Source of the DNA: Paracoccaceae bacterium
GTDB lineage: Bacteria > Pseudomonadota > Alphaproteobacteria > Rhodobacterales > Rhodobacteraceae
NCBI GenBank assembly: GCA_007129775.1
Contig: SKUV01000049.1
Coordinates: 1-23,008, forward strand
Length of the DNA stretch: 23,008 nucleotides
Direction of reading: 5' to 3'
The notes under the pieces are model-generated. The model was not told where the DNA came from and searched no databases. It was given only the letters and a program-made list of their open reading frames with translations. A program made the position numbers and the translations under genes. Position 1 is the stretch's first letter. Every line of letters starts with the position of its first letter. This document shows positions 9,213 through 15,532 of this stretch, one piece after another.

Positions 9213-10469
9213 ATGACCTACCATCCGAAATCGGACTTCCTGAACGTGATGATCGCGCGCGGCTATCTGGCCGATTGCACCGATCTTCAGGGACTGGACG
9301 AGGCGCTGATCCGGGGGGTCTTGCCGGCCTATATCGGCTATGATGCCACGGCGAAATCGCTGCACGTCGGGCATCTGCTGAACATCATGATGCTGCGCTG
9401 GCTGCAGAAGACCGGGCACAAGCCGATCACGCTGATGGGCGGGGGCACGACGAAGGTGGGCGATCCGTCCTTCCGCTCGGAAGAGCGCCCGCTGCTCGAC
9501 GCCGCCGCCATCGACGCCAATATAGCCGGGATGCAGAGCGTTTTCGCGAAATACCTGCGCTATGACGACACCGCCTCCGGGGCGATCATGCTCAACAATG
9601 CCGAATGGCTGGATGGGCTGAACTACCTCGATTTCCTGCGCGACATCGGGCGCCATTTCAGTGTGAACCGCATGCTGAGCTTCGAAAGCGTGAAGTCGCG
9701 GCTGGACCGCGAGCAATCTCTTTCCTTCCTCGAATTCAACTATATGATCCTGCAAGCCTATGACTTTGTGGAGCTTTATCGCCGCTATGGCTGCCTCTTG
9801 CAGATGGGCGGGTCGGATCAATGGGGCAATATCGTCAACGGGATCGACCTTGCGCGCCGGGTGGCGGAGGCCGAGATTTACGGGCTGACCTCGCCGCTGC
9901 TGACCACCTCGGACGGGCGCAAGATGGGCAAATCGGCGGGCGGCGCGGTCTGGCTGAATGCCGAGATGCTGAGCCCCTATGAATTCTGGCAGTTCTGGCG
10001 CAACACCACCGACGCCGATGTGGGGCGGTTCCTGCGGCTCTATACCGAATTGCCGGTGGAGGAATGCGACCGGCTTGGCGCGCTCGGAGGGGCCGAGATC
10101 AACGCGGCCAAGGTGATACTGGCCAATGAGGTCACGACGCTGTGCCACGGGCCCGAGGCCGCGGCGGCGGCCGAGGCGACTGCGCGCGAGGTCTTCGAAA
10201 AGGGCGGCGTCGGAGATGATCTGCCCACCCTTGCGCTAAGCGCGGCCGAGGCGGCCGAAGGGGTGAGCCTTGCGCAGCTTTTTGTGCGCACGGGGCTGGC
10301 CCGGTCGGGCAAGGAGGCCAAGCGGTTGATCGCCGAGGGCGGCGCGCGCGTCAATGACGAGGCCGCGGAGGATGCCGGGCGGATGATCACCGGGGCCGAT
10401 CTGGCGGCGCCGCTGAAACTGACCGCCGGGCGCAAGCGCCACGCGCTGGTGACGCTGGCCGAGGGCTGA
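9213..10469 (+). CDS. tyrS: Tyrosyl-tRNA synthetase
   Basis: A class I aminoacyl-tRNA synthetase that charges tRNA-Tyr. The 418-residue product carries the HIGH signature as HVGH (51-54), followed by LLNIMMLRWLQKTGHKPITL. It also shows GGGTTKVGDPSFR, the tyrosine-recognition stretch YMILQAYDFVELYRRYG, the GGSDQWGNIVNGIDLARR motif, and the KMSKS loop as KMGKS (237-241). The C-terminus is an S4-type RNA-binding domain (LAQLFVRTGLARSGKEAKRLI). The start is not clear-cut: ATG at 9213 gives the N-terminus MTYHPKSDF that I know from relatives, ATG at 9198 would add five residues (MDQTG), and no strong Shine-Dalgarno settles it. It is transcribed divergently from anmK and convergently with the methionine-synthase operon. 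Confidence 0.96.
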   Translation: MTYHPKSDFLNVMIARGYLADCTDLQGLDEALIRGVLPAYIGYDATAKSLHVGHLLNIMMLRWLQKTGHKPITLMGGGTTKVGDPSFRSEERPLLDAAAIDANIAGMQSVFAKYLRYDDTASGAIMLNNAEWLDGLNYLDFLRDIGRHFSVNRMLSFESVKSRLDREQSLSFLEFNYMILQAYDFVELYRRYGCLLQMGGSDQWGNIVNGIDLARRVAEAEIYGLTSPLLTTSDGRKMGKSAGGAVWLNAEMLSPYEFWQFWRNTTDADVGRFLRLYTELPVEECDRLGALGGAEINAAKVILANEVTTLCHGPEAAAAAEATAREVFEKGGVGDDLPTLALSAAEAAEGVSLAQLFVRTGLARSGKEAKRLIAEGGARVNDEAAEDAGRMITGADLAAPLKLTAGRKRHALVTLAEG

Positions 10470-10527
10470 CGCCCGCCGCGCGCAACCGCGCAGGCCACAC
10501 ACCCGGACCTCACCGGGGGGCGCGAGC

Positions 10528-11178
10528 CTAGCCCAGTTGTCCCAGAACCCGCGAAAGGTCGCCATAACCGGTCAGGCGCCGGCGATATCCCAGCCCCAGA
10601 CGGGCGGCATGGGCCCGGGCCAGCGCATCGAGCGCGGGGTCGTCGGTCTGGGCCTGATAGACCAGTGTCTCATACTGGCCGAAATAGGCTTCGCGTAGCT
10701 CCGGGTAACGGTCCAGCCCGAGCGGTCGCCAGACGAAGGCATCGAATTGCCGCACCAGAAAATCCGTCAGGTAGAAACAGCGCATCTCGTCCTCGCCGCG
10801 CGCGGCGAAGGCTTCCACTCCTTCGAGGAAGGCATAGCAATGGGGGCCGGGCACCATCTCGACCCCGAGCGCATCGCAGCGGGCGCGCAGCGCGCCACCG
10901 GTGCCGCAATCGGCATAGACCACGAAAACGCCGTCATAGGCCGCGCGATGGGTGCGCACGGCCTCTTCCACAGCATCGGGGATGCGTTCGGGGCGGTTGT
11001 GCAGGATTGCGGGAAGACACAGCAGGTCCAGATGGTCCCAGCCGTTGGCGCGCTTGAGATCAAGGATTTCCCGCGCCAGCGCGCCGCAGGCCAGAAGCAG
11101 CACCCGGCCCCGCCCCTCGGGCGCCAGCCCGACCTCGGTCAACTGGTTGTCGGGGGGCGGATCAGCGGTGCCGGTCAT
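10528..11178 (-). CDS. DUF1638 protein, probable accessory factor of split methionine synthase
   Basis: A 216-residue soluble protein of the DUF1638 family. Recognisable family patches are LLACGALAREI (28-38), LPAILHNRPERI (56-67), YADCGTGGAL (88-97) and GPHCYAF (111-117). Six cysteines (31, 54, 91, 101, 114, 134) and several histidines suggest metal or corrinoid handling, but this is inference. It is the last gene of the operon with the homocysteine methyltransferase and corrinoid protein. From memory, genetic fitness work in Phaeobacter and Dinoroseobacter linked this family to methionine synthesis by a split, B12-dependent methionine synthase; its chemistry is not known to me. The start ATG at 11178 lies inside the end of the preceding small gene (17-bp overlap) and has no strong Shine-Dalgarno, indicating translational coupling. 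Confidence 0.88.
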   Translation of the reverse strand: MTGTADPPPDNQLTEVGLAPEGRGRVLLLACGALAREILDLKRANGWDHLDLLCLPAILHNRPERIPDAVEEAVRTHRAAYDGVFVVYADCGTGGALRARCDALGVEMVPGPHCYAFLEGVEAFAARGEDEMRCFYLTDFLVRQFDAFVWRPLGLDRYPELREAYFGQYETLVYQAQTDDPALDALARAHAARLGLGYRRRLTGYGDLSRVLGQLG

Positions 11179-11350
11179 GTTGACGCCGGCGCCACCACCA
11201 AAGCGCCAGCACCGCCGCCAGCGCCACGATCGAGGTGGCCGAGACCCCGGCTTCGTCGAGCCGCGGCCCGAAGGCGCTGGCGAGCGCGATGGTCAGCGCC
11301 GCCGCCGCCAGTGCGGCCCCGAGGATAAGCAGATAACGGCGGTGCGGCAT
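11162..11350 (-). CDS. Small two-helix membrane protein in the methionine-synthase operon
   Basis: The predicted 62-residue product has a short basic N-terminus (MPHRR), two hydrophobic helices (about 7-28 and 37-53, the latter ending in three tryptophans), a short polar hairpin between them, and a strongly basic tail RRRQHDRHR. By the positive-inside rule both ends face the cytoplasm. I do not recognise a family. Evidence for a real gene is good: GGAGGG lies about seven bases before the ATG, it sits 42 bp after the corrinoid-protein gene on the same strand, and its end overlaps the DUF1638 start by 17 bp. Its job is unknown; the position suggests a partner of the corrinoid system or a membrane anchor for it, which is inference only. 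Confidence 0.78.
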   Translation of the reverse strand: MPHRRYLLILGAALAAAALTIALASAFGPRLDEAGVSATSIVALAAVLALWWWRRRQHDRHR

Positions 11351-11392
11351 GGCAGGCCCTCCGGGCCGGGCCGTCGAGTGCGGCGGTAATCA

Positions 11393-12103
11393 TCAGCCCG
11401 CGGCGGCAGCCCTCTGGTTGTGCTTGCGCGCGATGAACTCTTTGGCGGTCTCCACCGCCACAGCGGCATCGCGGCAATAGGCATCGGCGCCGATGGCGCG
11501 GCCGAATTCCTCGTTCAGCGGCGCGCCGCCCACGAGCACGATGTAATCGTCGCGGATGCCCTGTTCCACCATCGTGTCGATCACGACCTTCATGTAGGGC
11601 ATGGTGGTGGTCAGCAGTGCCGACATGCCGATGATATCGGCCTCTTCGCGTTGGGCGGTCTCGATGTAGTTTTCGACCGGGTTGTTGATACCCAGATCGA
11701 CGATCTCGAAGCCCGCGCCTTCCATCATCATTCCGACGAGGTTCTTGCCGATGTCGTGGATATCGCCCTTGACCGTGCCGATCACCATCTTGCCCTGACG
11801 GGGCGCGCCGGTTTCCACCAGAAGCGGCTTGAGGATCGCCATGCCCGCCTTCATGGCATTGGCGGCAAGCAAAACCTCGGGCACGAACAGGATGCCGTCG
11901 CGAAAATCGTTGCCAACGATCGTCATGCCCGCCACCAGCGCCTGGGTGAGAATGTCATAGGGCGTCCAGCCACGGTCGAGCAGGATGCGCACCCCTTCCT
12001 CGATCTCGTCCTTGAGACCGTCGTAAAGGTCGTCGTGCATCTGCAGCAGCAACTCGTCGTCGGGCAGGTCGGCGAGGATGATGTCGTCTTCTTCGTCAGC
12101 CAT
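11393..12103 (-). CDS. Corrinoid (cobalamin)-binding methyl-carrier protein
   Basis: A 236-residue stand-alone B12 protein resembling the cobalamin module of MetH and the corrinoid proteins of methyltransferase systems. An acidic N-terminus leads into a helical cap (about 12-95, with VAGMTIVGNDFRDGILFVPEVLLAANAM). The Rossmann-like B12 domain follows, with the base-off motif D-x-H-x-x-G as DIHDIG (114-119); His116 is the expected lower ligand to cobalt. MSALLTTTMPYM and the GGAPLNEEFG motif complete the corrinoid pocket. It would carry the methyl group between a methyl donor protein and the homocysteine methyltransferase encoded upstream. ATG at 12103 was chosen because AAAGGG lies eight bases before it; an in-frame start 17 codons upstream adds non-conserved residues. 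It lies 120 bp after the bmt stop, and the two are probably co-transcribed. Confidence 0.93.
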   Translation of the reverse strand: MADEEDDIILADLPDDELLLQMHDDLYDGLKDEIEEGVRILLDRGWTPYDILTQALVAGMTIVGNDFRDGILFVPEVLLAANAMKAGMAILKPLLVETGAPRQGKMVIGTVKGDIHDIGKNLVGMMMEGAGFEIVDLGINNPVENYIETAQREEADIIGMSALLTTTMPYMKVVIDTMVEQGIRDDYIVLVGGAPLNEEFGRAIGADAYCRDAAVAVETAKEFIARKHNQRAAAAG

Positions 12104-12223
12104 GGTCGATCCCTTTCGGCGGGGCGGCGTCGGGCCGGCCCGTGTCGTTGACATGCGCCGCGCCGCGCGGTCGGGATCGCCTGCAAGCGACAGCCCCGGC
12201 CCCGTGGGCGACGCGCGGAACGG

Positions 12224-13246
12224 TCATCCGCGCCGCCGTCTGCGGCCGGTGCGTTCGGGCGCGGCGGTGTTGGCGCCATCTGCAGTGCCGTCGCTGCCCG
12301 AGGAAAAGCTGCCCAGCGCAGCGGCGATCTGTTCGAGGCTCGGCCGCGGCCCGGGGGTGCGGGTTTCCATCGCGTGGCGCATGGCGCGCAGATGCTCGGG
12401 CTGGGTGCCGCAGCACCCGCCGATGATGCGCGCGCCGCAGGCCCGGGCAAGCACGGCATAATCGGCCATCAGGTCCGGCGTGCCGTTATAGTGGATATGG
12501 CCCTCGTGATAGCGCGGGATGCCGGCATTGCCCTTGGCGATGATCGGCCGTTCCGTGCCTTGCGCCGAAAACCCCAGAACCGTGCGCAGCAGGTCCGACG
12601 CGCCCACCCCGCAATTGGCGCCGAAGCCGATGGGCGGGTTCGGCAGTTTCTCGACCAGCGCGACCATGTCGGCCGAGGTGACACCCATCATCGTGCGCCC
12701 GGCGGTATCGAAACTCATCGTGCCGCACCACGGCATTCCGGCACGTGCCGCGCCCTCTGCCGCGGCGCGGAATTCCTCGGGCGCAGAGATCGTCTCGACC
12801 CAGAGGACATCGGCGCCGCCTTCCTTCAGCCCCTCGGCCTGTTCGTGGAACATCTCGACGGCGATGTCATGGGTCAGCGTGCCGAGCGGCTCCATGATCT
12901 CGCCGGTCGGCCCGACAGAGCCGGCCACCACCACGGGCCGGCCGGCGGTGTCGGCGATCTCGCGCCCCAGTTCGGCGGCGGCGCGGTTCAGCTCGCGTAC
13001 CCGGCGCTCTGCCCCATGCAGCTTCAGCCGCGAGGCATTGCCGCCGAAGCTGTTGGTCAGGAAGATATCGCTGCCGGCCTCCACGGCTCCGCGATAGAGC
13101 GCGCGAATCTTCTCGGGCTCGTCCACATTCCACAATTCGGGCGCATCGCCCGAAGACAGGCCCATGTTGAACAGGTTCGTCCCGGTGGCGCCGTCGGCCA
13201 TCAGCCAGTCGCGGTTCTGCAGAAGGTCGGTCAGGGCGTCGGCCAT
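12224..13246 (-). CDS. bmt: BHMT-like homocysteine S-methyltransferase, probable homocysteine module of split methionine synthase
   Basis: A 340-residue zinc-dependent homocysteine methyltransferase (pfam S-methyl_trans type). It opens with DWLMADGATGTNLFNMGL and shows the family's FLTNSFGGNASRL, GSVGPTGEIMEPLG and the zinc ligands Cys212 (GANCG) and Cys278-Cys279 (GGCCGT). Automatic annotation usually names such proteins betaine-homocysteine methyltransferase. The corrinoid protein and DUF1638 protein downstream instead point to the homocysteine-binding part of a split cobalamin-dependent methionine synthase. The methyl-THF module is not in the window, so betaine as methyl source is not excluded. 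The start at 13246 has GGGAG about nine bases upstream; ATG at 13264 is possible but has a poor site. The last roughly 40 residues are low-complexity and basic. A nested inverted repeat lies about 75 bp upstream. Confidence 0.9.
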   Translation of the reverse strand: MADALTDLLQNRDWLMADGATGTNLFNMGLSSGDAPELWNVDEPEKIRALYRGAVEAGSDIFLTNSFGGNASRLKLHGAERRVRELNRAAAELGREIADTAGRPVVVAGSVGPTGEIMEPLGTLTHDIAVEMFHEQAEGLKEGGADVLWVETISAPEEFRAAAEGAARAGMPWCGTMSFDTAGRTMMGVTSADMVALVEKLPNPPIGFGANCGVGASDLLRTVLGFSAQGTERPIIAKGNAGIPRYHEGHIHYNGTPDLMADYAVLARACGARIIGGCCGTQPEHLRAMRHAMETRTPGPRPSLEQIAAALGSFSSGSDGTADGANTAAPERTGRRRRRG

Positions 13247-13272
13247 AGGCGCGCGGTCTCCCATGTAAAGCG

Positions 13273-13290
13273 GGCGGCCCTGAGGCCGCC
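13273..13290. repeat. GC-rich hairpin in the bmt leader
   Basis: GGCGGCC (13273-13279) and GGCCGCC (13284-13290) pair as a seven-bp stem with a four-base loop. In the bmt transcript it would lie 26 nt before the preferred start codon, or 8 nt before the alternative ATG at 13264, where it would hamper initiation. This favours the downstream start. A role in translation control is possible but unproven. Confidence 0.5.
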
Positions 13291-13320
13291 GGTCGCGCCT
13301 CGTATCCCACGGGCGGGGAG

Positions 13321-13367
13321 TTGAGGCAATTTCATAATGCGAATAATCATTATGCCGCTCGCCTCAA
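13321..13367. promoter_or_regulatory. Nested inverted repeat, probable operator or promoter of the bmt operon
   Basis: Two perfect seven-bp dyads share almost the same centre. The outer pair is TTGAGGC (13321-13327) with GCCTCAA (13361-13367); the inner pair is CATAATG (13333-13339) with CATTATG (13348-13354). The AT-rich core stands out in a very GC-rich context. On the minus strand TTGAGG can serve as a -35, with TATTCG as a weak -10 sixteen bases on, so a protein bound here would cover the bmt promoter. No U-tract follows on either strand, so it is not an intrinsic terminator. The inner repeats loosely resemble Fur-superfamily sites, but the spacing is not standard. Confidence 0.6.
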
Positions 13368-13432
13368 GTCGGAAGGCGCGCGGCGTGGTCCGGGGCGCCC
13401 GCTCGCCCCCCGTCGGGCGGCGGCGTGGCGGG

Positions 13433-13747
13433 TCAGGCGCTGTCGGAAAGCTCGGCTTTGGCTTCGGACAGGAACTGCTCCATCTTGGCGCGGATCGTCG
13501 CTTCATCGGCGCGGCTCCCCAGATCGGCCGAGACCTTGCGCACCACCACCTCGTGACCGGGCTCTTCGAAATCCACGCGGATCACCGCCATCGCGTAGTC
13601 GTCGGCATCCTTGCCGGTCTTGCCCAGCAGATCGGCCGCCCAGAGGCCGAGTTTCTTGTTGCGGCGCGCGACGGCGCGGAACTGCATTTCGGAGTCGTGG
13701 GCGAATTTCGTCTCGAAGGCGCGCTTGCGCTCGTTGAACGTGTCCAT
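13433..13747 (-). CDS. DUF1476 protein, F1-ATPase inhibitory zeta subunit
   Basis: A 104-residue soluble protein of the DUF1476 family, which in Paracoccus denitrificans was shown to be the zeta subunit that blocks ATP hydrolysis by the F1FO-ATP synthase. The family pattern is clear: MDTFNERKRAFETKFAHD at the N-terminus (the inhibitory segment), then RRNKKLGLWAADLLGKTG, DFEEPGHEVVVRKV, and a helical C-terminus ATIRAKMEQFLSEAKAEL. Length and order match the family. GAGGAA about eight bases before the ATG at 13747 supports the start; a longer open frame upstream is not conserved. It is divergent from purC across 245 bp, a neighbourhood I associate with Rhodobacteraceae. The stop is 66 bp from the operator-like repeat belonging to the operon downstream. 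Confidence 0.92.
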   Translation of the reverse strand: MDTFNERKRAFETKFAHDSEMQFRAVARRNKKLGLWAADLLGKTGKDADDYAMAVIRVDFEEPGHEVVVRKVSADLGSRADEATIRAKMEQFLSEAKAELSDSA

Positions 13748-13918
13748 CGGGGCTTCCTCGCGTTCGGGGTTGGCTCTGCTCTGCATATGCGCGGGATGGC
13801 GCGCTGCCGCAAGACCGACGCGGCAGTTTGCGCCGGCTGTGGCCCCGAAAGCCGCAGCCAGCGTCGAAGGCCGGGCTCGAAGCACGATCCTGCGCGTTCG
13901 CGCCCCCGGAGCGCACGC

Positions 13919-13947
13919 TTGCGGGCGCGCCACATCTGCCATATATG
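13919..13947 (+). promoter_or_regulatory. Candidate purC promoter
   Basis: TTGCGG (13919-13924) and TATATG (13942-13947) are separated by exactly 17 bases, a good match to a housekeeping sigma-70-type promoter. Transcription would start around 13954, leaving a leader of about 40 nt before the purC ATG. Visual match only. Confidence 0.55.
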
Positions 13948-13992
13948 CCGCGCTTGACCGGGGGCATGTGTCCCCGCGGGATCGGAGCAGGC

Positions 13993-14754
13993 ATGGCACG
14001 GCGCACCAAGGTTTACGAAGGCAAGGCGAAGGTTCTTTACGAGGGCCCCGAACCCGGGACGCTGGTGCAGTATTTCAAGGACGATGCGACCGCCTTCAAT
14101 GCCGAGAAAAAGGCCGTCGTGGATGGCAAGGGCGTTCTCAACAACCGGCTGAGCGAGTTTTTCATGGCCGGGCTGAACGCGATCGGCGTGCCGACCCATT
14201 TCATTCGCCGCATCAACATGCGCGAGCAACTGATCCGCGCGGTCGAGATGATCCCGGTGGAAGTGGTGGTGCGCAACGTCGCCGCCGGTTCGTTGTCCAA
14301 GCGGCTGGGGATCGAGGAAGGCACGGCGCTGCCGCGCCCGATCGTGGAGTTCTATTTCAAGGATGATGCCCTGGGCGATCCACTGGTGTCGGAAGAACAT
14401 ATCGTCGCCTTCGGCTGGGCCAGCCAGCAGGACCTGGACGACATGGTGTCGCTCGCGCTGCGGGTGAACGATTTCCTGTCGGGGGTGATGCTTGGTGTCG
14501 GCATCCGTCTGGTAGACTTCAAGATAGAGGTCGGGCGCATCTGGGACGGCGATTTCCAGCGCCTGATCGTTGCCGACGAAATCAGCCCCGATTCCTGCCG
14601 TCTGTGGGATGTGAAGACGGGGCAGCGGCTGGACAAGGACGTGTTCCGCCGCGATCTGGGCGATCTGGCTGACGCCTATACCGAAGTCGCGCGCCGGCTG
14701 GGTGTTCTGCCCTCGAACGCCACCCATCTGACCAAGCCCACGCTGATCAATTAG
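13993..14754 (+). CDS. purC: Phosphoribosylaminoimidazole-succinocarboxamide synthase
   Basis: PurC joins aspartate to CAIR with ATP to give SAICAR in de novo purine synthesis. The 253-residue product matches the short bacterial PurC form throughout: KVYEGKAKVLYEG near the start, the substrate motif KDDATAFN, KGVLNNRLSEFFM, VVVRNVAAGSLSKRLGI, LVDFKIEVGRIWDG and the C-terminal signature LIVADEISPDSCRLWD. Catalytic residues appear intact. The ATG at 13993 has GGAG five bases upstream; the frame is open further back but only the 253-residue form fits the family. A well-spaced promoter is visible at 13919-13947. In relatives purC is often followed by purS and purQ; here 778 bp of non-coding DNA follows, so purC appears to be transcribed alone. 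Confidence 0.97.
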   Translation: MARRTKVYEGKAKVLYEGPEPGTLVQYFKDDATAFNAEKKAVVDGKGVLNNRLSEFFMAGLNAIGVPTHFIRRINMREQLIRAVEMIPVEVVVRNVAAGSLSKRLGIEEGTALPRPIVEFYFKDDALGDPLVSEEHIVAFGWASQQDLDDMVSLALRVNDFLSGVMLGVGIRLVDFKIEVGRIWDGDFQRLIVADEISPDSCRLWDVKTGQRLDKDVFRRDLGDLADAYTEVARRLGVLPSNATHLTKPTLIN

Positions 14755-14913
14755 CTCAGCTCCGGACGCCCGCGCCTCGTGGTCTCGAACCGCCGCCGTC
14801 CGGGCCGGCGCGAGGCCGACGGGGGTTGATTCGCGCGCGGCGTGCAAAAGCCGCGCTGCGGTTTTCTCCCCCCTCCGGTTCCGAGACAATGGAAGCACCT
14901 GCCAGGGATTATT

Positions 14914-14942
14914 GCCGGAGGGGGAAACGCCCCCCTGCCGGC
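14914..14942. repeat. GC-rich stem-loop downstream of purC
   Basis: GCCGGAGGGGG (14914-14924) pairs with CCCCC-T-CCGGC (14931-14942, one bulged G at 14937) around a six-base loop. The left arm can alternatively pair with CCCCCTCCGG at 14869-14878, so two mutually exclusive folds are possible. No U-tract follows. Confidence 0.5.
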
Positions 14943-15129
14943 CTGTGCCTGCGGTGCAACGCCGCGCCTGACCCCTGCACCCGGCAGAACGTTTCGCCAA
15001 ATGCAACAATCCTGCGCCAGGCACCAGCGATTGCGCGGCCCTGTTGCGCGGTCGGGCTGAACGGGCTTTTTCCCGAATGGCCGGGATGTTGGCAGGTTGT
15101 GCGGCGCCCGAAGGTGCCCGAGACAGCGC

Positions 15130-15166
15130 TGCGCGACGGTTTCGCGATGCGAAACAGTGTCGCGCA
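15130..15166. repeat. Long near-perfect stem-loop
   Basis: The outer arms TGCGCGAC (15130-15137) and GTCGCGCA (15159-15166) and the inner arms GTTTCGC (15139-15145) and GCGAAAC (15149-15155) are all perfect. Only one base on the left and three on the right are unpaired, and the loop is three bases (GAT). Fifteen paired positions in 37 bases is far beyond casual palindromes nearby. There is no U-tract on either strand. Confidence 0.65.
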
Positions 15167-15227
15167 ATCCGCGGTCGCGCTTGCCGTCTTGCGCGCCGCG
15201 GCTTCGGTGGTGGCGGGGTTTCTCCCT

Positions 15228-15274
15228 GAATTTACCAACAAATTTCTTTGTTTCCGATCTAATCTCCTGTAAAT
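15228..15274. promoter_or_regulatory. AT-rich island with nested dyads, probable promoter region of the Hint/RTX gene
   Basis: This is the most AT-rich part of the 778-bp gap. AACAAA (15237-15242) and TTTGTT (15247-15252) form a six-bp dyad, lying within ATTTAC (15230-15235) and GTAAAT (15269-15274). TAATCT near 15260 could be a -10, but I could not find a well-spaced -35. The nearest downstream gene starts about 260 bp away, so the leader would be long. Confidence 0.4.
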
Positions 15275-15394
15275 CAGAGTTGCCCGACTGGGGGGCGCTC
15301 GGCCGTGGGGGCGGCCAATCGGAATGCTGCCGCATCCGACGAAGAAGGGAACTCTGGCGGGCAAACCCCGCTCCTGTCGTCGTGACTTCAGCAT

Positions 15395-15432
15395 CCGGTA
15401 ACAAGCAGGCAGGCCGGAGGGCCTGTTACCGG
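15395..15432. repeat. Stem-loop in the presumed leader of the Hint/RTX gene
   Basis: CCGGTAACA (15395-15403) and TGTTACCGG (15424-15432) are perfect nine-bp arms. Inside, AGGCC (15411-15415) can pair with GGCCT (15420-15424) around GGAG, leaving a seven-base bulge on the left. The element ends about 100 bases before the ATG of the Hint/RTX gene. No U-tract follows, so a leader structure or operator is more likely than a terminator. Confidence 0.55.
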
Positions 15433-15532
15433 TCGGGGCGCCAAGCTGCGTCATGATCCGGGGTTGCGGCAGATCGCGGGTCATTCGGGCCCAAGCCGCG
15501 GCTAGTCGAGGCGACGAACGCAGGAGCGCGAG

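Larger units (their letters stand above)
14755..15532. other. 778-bp non-coding stretch rich in stem-loops
   Basis: No convincing coding region was found. Open frames here (for example 14826-15272 plus) have no Shine-Dalgarno and translate to Pro/Arg/Ala-rich sequence typical of chance frames in GC-rich DNA. It contains strong inverted repeats at 14914-14942, 15130-15166 and 15395-15432, an AT-rich island at 15228-15274, and a long-range ten-bp pairing of CCCCCTCCGG (14869-14878) with CCGGAGGGGG (14915-14924). Just after purC, CCGGACG (14762-14768) can pair with CGTCCGG (14797-14803), a possible weak 3'-end structure without U-tract. The stretch could hold a small RNA and the promoter and leader of the Hint/RTX gene. 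Confidence 0.6.

Noticed and set aside
9126..10148. Extension of the anmK frame across tyrS
   Set aside because: It lies antisense to a clear tyrosyl-tRNA synthetase and lacks any AnmK similarity; the ATG at 9125 has a good ribosome site.
10502..10517. Intrinsic terminator between tyrS and the convergent DUF1638 gene
   Set aside because: The CCCGG/CCGGG stem is only five bp and no U-tract follows on either strand.
13333..13354. Canonical Fur box
   Set aside because: The half-sites CATAATG/CATTATG resemble one, but the spacing is three bases too long for a standard 19-bp site, so I report only an operator-like dyad.
13247..13432. Cobalamin riboswitch in front of the bmt operon
   Set aside because: The leader is short and I see neither the conserved B12-box nor the multi-helix pattern; only one small hairpin and the nested dyad are present.
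14826..15272. 148-codon plus-strand frame downstream of purC
   Set aside because: No ribosome-binding site, no domain, and it runs through two strong stem-loops; composition looks like chance.
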